A DNA stretch of 64,000 nt from positions 12,385,360 to 12,449,359 of the forward strand of contig AP025045.1 in NCBI GenBank assembly GCA_036186865.1. Direction: 5' to 3'. Under the pieces are notes generated by a model. The model saw nothing but the letters and a program-made list of their open reading frames with translations. It made no database searches and was not told where the DNA came from. The number at the start of each line of letters is the position of its first letter. Within the stretch, counting starts at the first letter, position 1. Source of the stretch: Eustoma russellianum (taxonomy: Eukaryota; Streptophyta; Magnoliopsida; Gentianales; Gentianaceae). Made by a program: the position numbers and the translations under genes. Of the stretch, positions 52,207-62,496 are shown one piece after another.

Positions 52207-53253
52207 AACTTTAGAAACTTTAAAGGAACATTTCTTTTGGCCTCACATGAAATCAGATGTTGCAAAGGCTTTGTAGTAGTTGCATCACTTGTAGGCAAGC
52301 TAAGTCCAAAACACAACCTCATGGTTTGTACACACCCTTGGACGTACCTAGTGCACCTTGGGAGGACATTTCTATGGACTTTGTTCTTGGCTTACCTAGA
52401 TCAAAAGGTGGTAGAGATAGTGTCTTTGTTGTGGTAGACAGATTCTCTAAGATGGCACACTTTATTGCTTGTCACAAAGTAGATGATGCTTCTTACATTG
52501 CAAATCTGTTCTTTAAAGAAGTTGTTCGATTGCATGGCATGCCTAAAACAATTGTTAGTGATAGGGACAGTAAATTCTTGAGTCATTTTTGGCGTTGTAC
52601 TTTGGAGCAAGTTGGGAACTAAGCTTTTGTTTTCTACTACTGCACATCCACAAACAGATGGCCAAACTGAAGTGGTAAATCGGACCTTGTCACAAATGTT
52701 GCGTGCTTTAATCCAAAGCAATCTGAAAAATTGGGAAGAATGTTTACCACATATTGAGTTTGCTTACAATAGGGCTGTTCATAGTGGGTCTTTGTATTCC
52801 CCTTTTGAAGTTGTCTATGGTTTTCTACCCCATTCCCCACTTGATTTGTTGCCTATTCCAATTGATGAGCGTACTAGCATGGATGGTAAACAACGAGCTG
52901 AAATGATCAAAAAGTTGCATGAAAAAGTTAAACTTCAACTTGAACGAAAGAATAGACAGTATGCCAAACAAGCTAACAAGCATAGAAAAGATGTTGTGTT
53001 TTATCCTGGAGATCTTGTTTGGTTGCATTTAAGGAAGGAACGATTTCCTAAGGAGAGGAAGTCCAAGCTTATGCCTAGAGGAGATGGACCTTTTAAGGTC
53101 ATTCAAAAGGTTGGTCCAAATGCTTATGTGCTTGATCTTCCTCCAGACAGGTATGGTTCAGTTTCTAACACCTTCAATGTAAGTGATCTTTCCCCTTTTG
53201 AGCATTTTTATCTTGATGATTCGAGGGCGAATCCTTTTGAGGAGGGGGGGGAT
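52207..53253 (+). pseudogene. Integrase of element D, two frame breaks
   Basis: Finger end CSSCITCRQAK. Core: D of ISMDFVLGLP, D of VSDRDSKFLSHFW, E of TDGQTEVVN. C-terminal PRGDGPFKVIQKVG, then NTFNVSDLSPF. Frame breaks near 52210-52255 and 52615. The last codons lie in the polypurine tract; in the sequence given, the G run ends the frame at a TGA (53254-53256). Confidence 0.9.
53239..53253 (+). promoter_or_regulatory. Polypurine tract of element D
   Basis: GAGGAGGGGGGGGAT directly before TGATGAGG. The G run is eight long; its length decides whether the pol frame enters the LTR. Confidence 0.9.
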
Positions 53254-54653
53254 TGATGAGGCTGAGGAGCAGCCCCCTAATGAGGAACTTGCACAAGGTG
53301 CCCTTAACCATAAGGGGCCGTTGACAAGGAGCCAAACCAAGAGGATTAATGGTTTTCAACTTGGTTTTGATGTTGGCTCTTTTCTAACCAAACATGTGCA
53401 AGATGAACCAATGGATGTTCCTCCTAAATGGGTGCTCATTGTTGAGCTTAAGAACTGATTATCCAATGATAGTCAGTCCGCTTGTTGGTGCCGTTTCTGT
53501 GGCTTTTAGTTGTCTTTTCGTTTGCTTCTTTTAAAGTTTGTTTAGAATACTTATGTTTGGTGTATGAGTGTGTTTTGTAGGTGTTACAAGTCTTGGATCA
53601 AACGTTTTGAGCTTTGGAAAGGAGGGCTTCTCAGATTTGGACCAAGCTTGTCCATACAAGGCTGTTTTGTGATTTTGGGCTTTCAAACGACATTTTGAGT
53701 GCATGGAACCAGCTGGACCTTGAAGAAGACTTAATTTAGAGCATCTTTCATGTTTTGGGTTTTGTCAAAATCAGTCCACAAAAATAGTTACAAGAGTTGC
53801 AAGGAAGAAGTCCAAAACAAGCCCAATTGTGCAAATTAGGGTTTCCGTCTTCTTGAGAGGGTGGCAGCCGCCCTAGGCATCTTCAAGTGCAATTAAGAGA
53901 GCTTCTAGAATGTCATCAATCAGATTGGAATGATTGGAATGAATTATGGAGCCATAATTGAAGATTTGGAAGCAAATAAGGAGATAATTCAAGTGAGGGA
54001 AACTTACCAAAATTAAGAAATCTGATTTGGTATCTCAAGGGGGCTGAATGGCGTTTAATGGAGGCAATGGATGCACAAGGGCAAGTTCTAGAATGATGGT
54101 TAATAATGCAATAATTGGTGATTGAGACAATATTGAGGATTTGCCAAGAGAAGGGAACTTACCTAAATTAACAAAATTCAGCTTCTTGCATAACAAAGGA
54201 AGGAGGCGCCAACATGGGGTCTCCCAAGAAACCCTAGCCGTTTTTATGAGAGTGTTTTACAAGACTTGTAATCATATAATAGATCACTTAGCATTTCTTT
54301 GAGTAGTTAGACTATTTTTCATCATTGAACTAAAAACCCTAGTGTTTTATGTTATCTTTTGTTCTTGAGTTTTCTTGAATAAAAGTTTGTGTTTTTTCCT
54401 TTGGTTTACACATATCTAAATCAAGGCTAGACCCAATTAAGGATTGTGTGTTCCTTGTTGGTGATCCACAATCCAAGGATTAGGAGTGACTGGTTGGATT
54501 GGAGGATTGAAACACACCCATACCAAACGAATTTGGAGGCTTGAAGGAAGGTGGTTGCTTGGCACCATTGTCCATCACATTCAAGGCTTGAAGGACGTTT
54601 GGAGAGTGAAGAAAGATCGGGACAACATCAACATACGAACCATATTCGTATCA
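53254..54653 (+). repeat. 3' LTR of element D
   Basis: 1400 bp copy of 45857-47254. An open frame to 53458 encodes the conserved pol tail (GPLTRSQTKR...VGSFLTKHVQDEP), out of frame with INT as sequenced. Confidence 0.93.
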
Positions 54654-54658
54654 AGATC
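54654..54658. repeat. Target-site duplication AGATC, right copy (element D)
   Basis: Exact copy of 45852-45856. Confidence 0.94.
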
Positions 54659-54926
54659 TGAAACGTGTCCTAGGCTGTACTTTGGAAAAGTTTGAAGGAT
54701 TAGGCCGAAAAGAAGGGATAGAGGTACGCACCTTGAGTTGCCTTTCCACTTTCTCAGCAGTGTGAACCATAGAAGCCAAATCTGAGTAGGGTGTGAGTTC
54801 CACTTTGAATGCAATTTCTTTGTTAAGGCCAGCTAAGAACCTTGCCATCGTGGCCTCCTCAGCTTCTTCTATGTTTGTCCTTGTAAGCAAATGTTCTAAC
54901 TCCTTATAATATTCATCAACAGTTTT
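54659..54926 (-). pseudogene. Gag of element F, middle part
   Basis: The minus strand encodes TVDEYYKELEHLLTR-type sequence, then ATMARFLAGLNKEIAFKVEL, MVHTAEKVERQLK and FSKVQPRTRF. It lies between the G-type solo LTR (54932) and element D (54653); the frame is open. Confidence 0.88.
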
Positions 54927-54931
54927 GTTAC
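54927..54931. repeat. Target-site duplication GTTAC, left copy (solo LTR)
   Basis: GTTAC before TGATGAGCC; exact copy at 56449-56453. Confidence 0.94.
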
Positions 54932-56448
54932 TGATGAGCCCACGATGGGGTCAAACAACATATTTTCATGTATCATTTATTGTCATATGTTAGTTCTGTA
55001 AGACATGACATTTCACTGTTCACTCCGCACACATTAGTGCTAGTTCTTATGTCTTATAGTCTTAACTAACCCTTAGGACATGTCATATATGTTGTGCATA
55101 TTGTGTTTGTTGCTTGGTGTCTTTGAAGATAGGTCAAAGAGAGGTTTGCATTGAAAAGCATGAACACCTATCAATCCATGTTCCATTTGATCAGATTATA
55201 TCATTGTTCAAACAAAGCTTGAAGATGCAAATTAGAATCTGAATTTTTGTCCAAGCAAGTAGGTGATATTCAAGTAGCTTACAAGCAAGGTGGTGACAAG
55301 CATTCATGTCAATTCAAGATTGTTATTCACGTTGGAAAGAAGAAACAAGCTGCTCAATTCAAGAACCAATAGAAAGGAGTCTTCCAAATGCTTGAACCAA
55401 TCACAAACAACTTGAGAAAATTCAACAAGCTGCACAACAAAAGAACCAATCAAATTGAGTTGTTTAAAGCCTAGCTCACGCAAGAAAGGATTGAAAATTC
55501 AAAGACCAACATTTGATCCAATCAAATTCAAAGGAGAAATTGGCTGGTTCATGGCAAGTTATGTTTGAATATTCAACACCAAATTTGGAACCAATCAAAG
55601 CAAAGTTCAAGCCAAGCTGCACACTCCCTTAACCAATCAAAACTTTGGCTGAATCTTGCAAGTAGGAGAACGGATGTTTTTAGCTGAATTTCTTTGAAAA
55701 AATCAAAGCTACAACTTACAACCAATCAAGGGTGAGATCCAAGCAAGCTGCTCAATGTTTAAACCAATCAGAATTTTGGCTGAATTCAAGCAAGGAAAGA
55801 AACGTGTATAAGGAAAGCTTGTTTGAAAATTCAACACCAAGTTGCAACCAATCAAAGGCCTTTCTCAAAGCAAGCTGCTCTATATGTTATCCAATCAATT
55901 GATCAAAGAAAGAAGGCTAAATCTAGCAAGGATCATACGGCAAGCAATCAGAACTTTTGGGATCAAAAGTTGCTCAAACAATTACCAAGCAAGCATGTCA
56001 TTTTTAGACTAGTACTTTGTACATTAAAACTTGTACTTTTTGTAAATTTCGTTTTGTATAAGTAGCATAGGAATCAGATTGTAACAACAACTCAATAACA
56101 ATTTACAACCATTATCAAATACAATTCAATCAGATTTCCTTCAAGGAGTTCACAACTATTTCTTAGTTGAGGTTTGAAACCACCAACGGTTTTCTTGCAA
56201 GTTCCTAGCCTAGAACTTGTTAGTATTTGCTTCATTATTTGGTTTACAGCATCTTAGGGTCTCATAGAGGTTTTAGATGTGTTGGAGTGCCAAAGAGGGA
56301 GAGGTGTTGGCATAAATTGAGCCAAGAACAACGGTTAAAGTTCAAGGGGTGTCTTTGAGATGTTCTTTGCCATAGCTATTGTTCAAATCAGTTTGGAATA
56401 GGAGACAAAGTCCTTGGCAACGTTTTCTAGCCTTCGTTTGGCTCATCA
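54932..56448 (+). mobile_element. Solo LTR of the element G family
   Basis: 1517 bp, TGATGAGCCCACGATGGGG...CGTTTGGCTCATCA, like 11393-12732, with a perfect 5-bp duplication and no internal part. It contains TATAAGTA at 56057-56064 and repeated 'aaccaatcaaa' blocks with 'caagctgc' at about 90-bp spacing (55340-55900), as in the other copy. It splits gag of F. Confidence 0.94.
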
Positions 56449-57237
56449 GTTACCTTGAGAGAGTTGTTCCAGCTTTTGGTAGACACTTCTTTCATAGGAC
56501 TGTGATATGAACTTCTTCCTCATTTCTTGCTTGAGTTCTGCCCATGTGACAATAGGAGGTTGCCTAGCGCATCTTCTTGCATTTTGTAGATGTTCCCACC
56601 AAAGTAAAGCATAATCTACAAACTCAAAAGTGGCATACCGAACTTTGGCCAACTCAGAATAATTAGTACAAGAATACATATGATCTACCTTAAGTTCCCA
56701 TTGCAAGTATGCTTCAGCATCACTTTTCCCTTGGAAGGGAGGTATATTCAATTTAGTTGTAATAAACTCCTCTTCATGGGGTTCATTTCTTTTAAACCCG
56801 TTGTTATAATACCTCTCTTCCTGATAACAGTCATTATAATTAGGGGGATCATCAAATCTATCCTCAAATAAAATGTTCCTACGACCACCATTTAGACCAC
56901 GACTCCTACCACGTCCTCTGTGAGACATGTTTCCACATTGTTCAGTCCAAGATTCACCACCAAAAGATGTTCCTTCGTTAAAAGGTACACTTGGAGGTTC
57001 TCTTCGACCTTGACTAGCACTTTCTCCCTCGGGAGCTCGAGAATTATTTTTAAGATCTTCCAATTCACTTTTCATGTGGCCAAAAGCGTGACTCATGCTA
57101 GCAATAGTTTGTTGCAATGTTTCAAGTGTGACAGGACCTTGGGGTATGCTTGGGGTAGAAGGGGTGAATTTTCTCTTTCTTGTGAAGTAACCATGATTGA
57201 AAGCAAGTAACGAAGTCCAACCAAAAAAAGTTGACAA
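56449..57237 (-). pseudogene. Gag of element F, N-terminal part
   Basis: Gag core: AYLQWELKVDHMYSCTNY, FVDYALLWWEHL, ELKQEMRKKFISQSYERS, YQKLEQLSQGN. Then the solo LTR. RG-rich motif HRGRGRSRG. The ATG of the family (MVTSQERENSP, at about 57195) is in a different frame, so a one-base indel lies near 57160; the ATG at 57237 in the open frame is probably not used. Confidence 0.85.
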
Positions 57238-59337
57238 GATATTTACTTCTACTTTAAGTTGACAATTGATTAAACAACAATCTTGGACTATCTAAGAATC
57301 AAAGAAGCATAGAAGTCAAGTGATGTTTAGGCCGGATCAAGAAAACTAAGGGTTTGTACAAAACAGTCCCTTAACTTACTTCAATCTTTATGCAATCTCA
57401 ATGGTAATAAAGTGAAAGCCAAGTACACATACACAAGTGCTCAGTAAGGGTTTGTTCTTGAAACTTTTTCAACAAAGATCAACACTTTGGGTGATGGAAC
57501 TTTTGCACAAATTTCGTTTCTAAGTTCCTCTTTTTGTGAATTTGGAACTTTTCTAATGTAAGGCTATTCCTCTCCTCTTGTACAATCTCTCATGCGTCTT
57601 GCCTCTTACTTTTGTGACGTAGGTTGGCTTTTCTCTCAGTTTCTTTCTCAAACAAGCTCTATTTTCTTTCTTTGTGCTTTTTGGATTGTTTGGTGAGACT
57701 ACTGCTCACAGCCTTTATGAGACATTGCTCACGGCTTAGGGTTTCTTGCACAAGTTTTGGTTGTTCTTTTGTGAAAAAGTTCCCTTTACAACACGACTGA
57801 ACGCTAGTGAAGTGACAAGTATTTTACAAATATAACAATCAAGAATGTATAAAGTTCAATGCAAGTTCAGAAAGTGTAATAACAACAAGATGATTCGTTC
57901 GGGTTGGCAATATAACAATGTGGGCTAAAATATGGAAAGACTGATTTTAAATGAGAACCTAAGTCCAACAAAGTCTTTAATCAATTTAAACCAACAAAGT
58001 AAAGGTGAATATTCAGCCAACGTTTAAGTATGAACCAATATGCTTGTAATCAATCAATGTATACTCCTAAGCCACGGTTCGCATGCAAGTCTTTTTTTAG
58101 TTCATATGCCTAAAAATAATGTAAAATGTATCATACAAAAGGTACTACACTAGTTTGATATGTCTTAAACAAAGGATAAGCAACAACTATTTGTGTAACT
58201 AGCTATTCCTATGCTTTGATTAAACAGCCTACTAACGTTAAGTTCCTTTGTGATTTTGGTTTTACCACTTTAAAACAACATGAATGCAAGACATACAAAC
58301 ATATCTTAGACTAATGGGTGATGATTTCAATTAAGGAAAAAAGAACTAAGTTAACTAGGACACGGCTTGCAACAAAGATACGCATGCACTTCTTCGATTT
58401 TCTAGTTTTAATTAACTAACAAAACTAAACAAACTACAAAATAATATATTTAAACACTTGCCTAAACACGTTTATGACCTGAAACCTCAAGCAAAACATT
58501 AACTCAACAAGTTTTTAAACTATGACAAGTCTTAATAGCACAAGGTTGAAAATAGGTTCTACCCAGTTGTTTTTCACTTGCTTGTTTCTTATGCCAAACC
58601 ACATCCAACATCAAACAAACTCTAACACATTATATTTTAGTATGTTATGGATTTTCATGCAAAGTTTGAGCAAAGTTTGATAAGAAAAACTCAATGAAAA
58701 CTGCTCCTAATTCAGATTGTTCGCTGGCGAGCCAAACAGGACACTTGGGCAGATTTCTTGCTTTTTCTTAGACCAAACAATACCAAGTCACCAAACCAAC
58801 TTTAGCACATCATGATCAAAGGTTTAGTAGGTGATTTATCAAGTTTCATGCCCAGGTTGTTAGGAGAAAATCGCAAGAGAACAAGACTCAAACTACTACA
58901 CAAAAGCTGGAAAAACAGAATGGATGGAAAACTAGGTGTTTTTGGGTTTTCTGGATTTAATGACTTAACAAACATCTAAACAAGTGTTACACATCTTAAT
59001 CTAACATCTTAAACTACTGTTTTGGACGAAATTTAGGTGCTGGAAGTACAAGGAAAAACGTGAAACATACAAACACAAACAGAATTGAAAACTGAAATAC
59101 GACACTTGAACTAGCCACTGTTTTTGTTTTCTAATTTGTATGCAATTAACAAATGTTCAAACTAACATTAACACAACATTTCTAACACCTTAAATGTATG
59201 TTTGAACCAAGTTTAGGTGCTGGAATATCAAAACAAACGTGCAGCAACAACACAACACAAGCAGATTGCAAATGGACAACTAAAACCAAAAACAGTAAAT
59301 TGAAACACACGATATTTGAGTTGAGGAACACCTTATA
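57238..59337 (-). mobile_element. Leader of element F
   Basis: 2.1 kb without a supported gene. The gag-proximal 120 bases match the leader of G (1170-1300), and 57690-57760 matches 790-880. Confidence 0.78.
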
Positions 59338-59349
59338 GCTCTGATACCA
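59338..59349 (-). promoter_or_regulatory. Primer-binding site of element F
   Basis: Minus strand TGGTATCAGAGC two bases after the LTR end TGCATCA. Confidence 0.94.
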
Positions 59350-59351
59350 CT

Positions 59352-60789
59352 TGATGCACAATCACTCAGCTATTTAGGACCTTTCTTCAACTCAATAAAC
59401 TCAGCTGGAACCATGGAAGAAGATGCAGAATATTCCAAGAACACCAAGCAACTCAATCATCCAGAATTCAGCCGAGAAGATGAATCAGCTTCAGCAAATG
59501 ATCTCAACTTATTTGGACAAGCCTAAAACCTTCCAAACAATATCCATCCCAAGCTATAGAAGCAATACAATCAAGTTATGATTCAAAAACTTGAAGGGAA
59601 TCAAATGATTCAAATGGAAAAACTGAAAACAGTTTTTGGTGCAAAGTTGTGTTTGTTGTATATTGGAATTCTGCCATTTACAAACGTTTTTAGCTACTTT
59701 AAATAAGCTAAACAAGACTTCTAAGAAAGATCAAAACGTTAGGGGTCCAATAGGAGCAAAGAAGAAAGAAAGTTAAACAAAGTGCAACTTGGAAAACCTT
59801 GGATGACTTCAGCAATTGTCTTTCGGTTGAAACTCCCTTTTGGTTGCAAGTTGATTTTGCCTTTGAATTTTGATTGGACCAGCTTCTCCTTGCTTTGGAA
59901 TATTATATAGGATGTCCTTGATGAGTTGGAGTGGCCCCTTGCAGCTGATTGGTTGAAAAGGCTTCTGGAAAAGTCAAGAAACTGAAATCTGTCTAGTTTT
60001 TGAGCAGTTTTCTATTTTGAATTATAACATAACCTTCCAAACCGATTTAGCTCTTCTACTTCCAATAAGAATTGTAGATCCTTCTCTGTAGATGTGTTTA
60101 GACACCAGAATGACGTCTTTTGGATCTGGGATGAGTGAGTTATGCCCGTTTGAAGTTGACATGCTTGCTGATGTGGACCTTTGGAAGTAGTGACTAAGCA
60201 GCCAGCTTGTTGCAACGATTGTGTAGCTTGATGAAGACCTTTTTTTGGGAAAGTGATGAACATCCAAATTGTAGCTTATCCTGTTAGCTTTCACCTCCAA
60301 CTGGAATCACGTCAATTGAAGTTGGGGTTGATGAGTTATGGCTGAAATACTAAGAAGGTATCATCCTGTCAGCTTGCCCTTTCAACTCAACTTGGTGTTT
60401 GAACGTTTGGCCTTTGTTCAATCATTCTTCCTTGACCTAAAAACAACTCAACACAAACACCACCAAACAACATATGAAACATACTAGGACATGTCTTGGT
60501 TAGTTTACAACAATTTATAAAGGAAAGGAAGCTAAGCACTCAACAATATGAACAATACACACAAGACTAACTAACATATTACAACATGATTCAAAAACTA
60601 AGTTAAAGCTTGTAGCAAATGGATCCAATGTAGGCTATCTTGACTTGGTTCATCCTCAACATGCTTGTAAAGGAAGGTTCCAACTTCATGCATCAATTTA
60701 TTGGCCATGCTTCTTGTTATAGGGCCTTTGTCTTGCATTGGCTTACCTCCCGCGGCGGTTGGTTCTTCTTGGCTTGGCTGGGGCTCATC
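59352..60789 (-). repeat. 5' LTR of element F, last base lost
   Basis: Copy of 40726-42159 with substitutions and one-base indels. TATATAAT on the minus strand at 59902-59909. On the plus strand it ends GGGGCTCATC and then meets GGGTGCGC of another LTR, so the border is recombined. Confidence 0.9.
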
Positions 60790-61705
60790 GGGTGCGCAAT
60801 CCACTCTCCACCTTAAGCTTCCTCCATCAAAACGGTTTGGCAAAAAGTAATAGTTGGTAGGAAAGTTGATTTCAACCCTCCTATATGGTATTCTTTGGCA
60901 ATGTAAATGACCCTCAAATAGCTCAATCTATGAGAGGTCTCTTAACCTTGATTTTTAATGCAAAACTAAGAAAACAAAGTGCAGCTTTCTCAAAAGAAAA
61001 GCAACGAAATTTTCATTCAAAATGAGCTGAAGTTTCCCATTCGGTTTACATGGATTAAATTAGAATAAAACTTGATTCTAACACTTATCCTAGTCAAAAG
61101 TACAATAAAAAGAAAATGTTCTGGTCTTAGGACCAGACTAAAATGGCTGGAACCACATTAGTTGGCTTAAAGAAGTCATCTCCAAGAAGTAAACAAAGCT
61201 GCTAGATCTTAGGCTGAAGTAGCGCCTCTGGTTGACTTGCCGTTTCCAATGGATACAAGCCGAATATGAAGAAGAGTCCTTCTTGGAAATTTTAACTCAC
61301 GTCCTGATCTTGACATTTGGCTTTTGAATGACTCAATTTGGAGTTTGTATGACTAGGTTATGCGTTCAAAAAGTCCATGCATTTTCACCTCTTTTCAGCA
61401 TACTTTGTCTAGAACTTCAACACAGGATTGGCAACTCCACAGCCCTACAAAGCAAACAAAAACATAGCAAGCATCAAACAAATAAAGAAAGAGATAATAA
61501 ATGAAAATGCAAGAAACCCAAAGGTAAGGAAAACTTTTACTGAGCTGGTTCAATGAAATGAATTAAATGAACTTCAGGCTCATCTTGAACATGCCTAAAC
61601 AAGAAGTTTCCAACTTCAAACAAAGTTGTTTGGCCTTGCTTCTTGTTATAGGCCCTTGAGGTGCCATGACCTCTTGATGGGGATCCTTGGTTTGCATAAG
61701 CCTCA
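60790..61705 (-). repeat. Truncated LTR, relative of the H LTR but with the pol tail
   Basis: The minus strand starts TGAGGCTTATGC after GAGAGGG and ends GTGGATTGCGCACCC without CATCA. Its middle matches 16456-16560 (H LTR). Its start encodes the tail GPITRSKAKQL and, after a frameshift, FRHVQDEP (61537-61700). Confidence 0.7.
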
Positions 61706-62490
61706 CCCTCTCAAGAAACCCTAACCCTAACTCTTGAAACTCTAGCCGTCCCCTACAACAAAGACCCTAACCCTAAAAAACCCATAACCCACATGGCATA
61801 AACCCAAAATACACAAAGAAACCCTAGCCGTACCATAAACTACAAAGGAAGGCAAAGAAAACCCTAATCCTATCCACTAAACCCTATGGCATTGAAGATC
61901 CTTTCAAGAAACTCAAGAACCTAATCAAGATATTCAAGAAAGCACAAGGAAGGGTTGGTTGAGGCTGCCCAAGCACAAGTGTTGCAAGAAAAACCATAGA
62001 CATTGTAAATTTACTATTTTGCCCTTAGTCAAAAAAGGGTTTTGTATAAAAAATGAAAAAAAGGTCAAAAAACAAAGAAGAAGGGAAAGACAAAAGAAAA
62101 GAGAGAGAAAAAGATTCAAGAAGGGCAAGAGAGGAAAAGTGAACAAAACGTTGAAGACTTGTGCTCATCTTGGTCCGTGATTGAAAGCCATGGCATCCAC
62201 CTTCAAACACCCCACACTTAGCCTCAGAAAGACTTAAACACATACCTTAACTCTTGAACACAATTGGTTAAAACTTGGTTGAACATGAGGTGAATTAAGT
62301 AAGAAAAGTCTAAGAATAACTAAATATTGCCTAGGACAACCCTTAAATTTCTCTTTGGCCAGCCCCTAACATAACTTTTGATTGAAGTTGTTTAAAGAAG
62401 TTGCTTGGAATGTTTTTGTTTTTGTTTGAGTGGGACTGCTTTGGCACGTCGTAAGGCTATCTTAGGACTGTTTTAGGCCGTTTAAAGGAG
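61706..62490 (+). mobile_element. Retrotransposon leader debris
   Basis: Plus-oriented leader blocks without a gene: telomere-like CCCTAACCCTAA at 61717-61731 and 61763-61776, 'gtaaatttactattttgccc' at about 62004, 'attgcctaggacaaccc' at about 62328. Its orientation is opposite to the LTR beside it. Confidence 0.6.
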
Positions 62491-62496
62491 CATTGA

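Larger units (their letters stand above)
45857..54653 (+). mobile_element. CRM-like element D (8.8 kb) nested in gag of F
   Basis: LTRs 45857-47254 and 53254-54653, PBS 47257-47268, PPT before 53254, perfect 5-bp target duplication, all gag-pol domains in order. About 14 one-base frame breaks but hardly any substitution stop. Many breaks sit in homopolymers, and the LTR pair differs more by one-base indels than by substitutions. The real copy may be far more intact than this sequence. Confidence 0.94.
40726..60789 (-). mobile_element. CRM-like element F, host of nested D and a solo LTR
   Basis: LTRs at 40726-42159 and 59352-60789, PBS at 59338-59349, PPT at about 42160-42179, pol at 41967-45680. 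Without the nested insertions it would be about 9.7 kb. The left border is in LINE-1 (AAGCA before TGATGC). The right LTR lacks its last base and abuts another LTR, so no target duplication is visible. Confidence 0.9.

Noticed and set aside
61717..61776. Interstitial telomere array
   Set aside because: Only two units per run, in a retrotransposon leader, recurring at comparable positions in other leaders.
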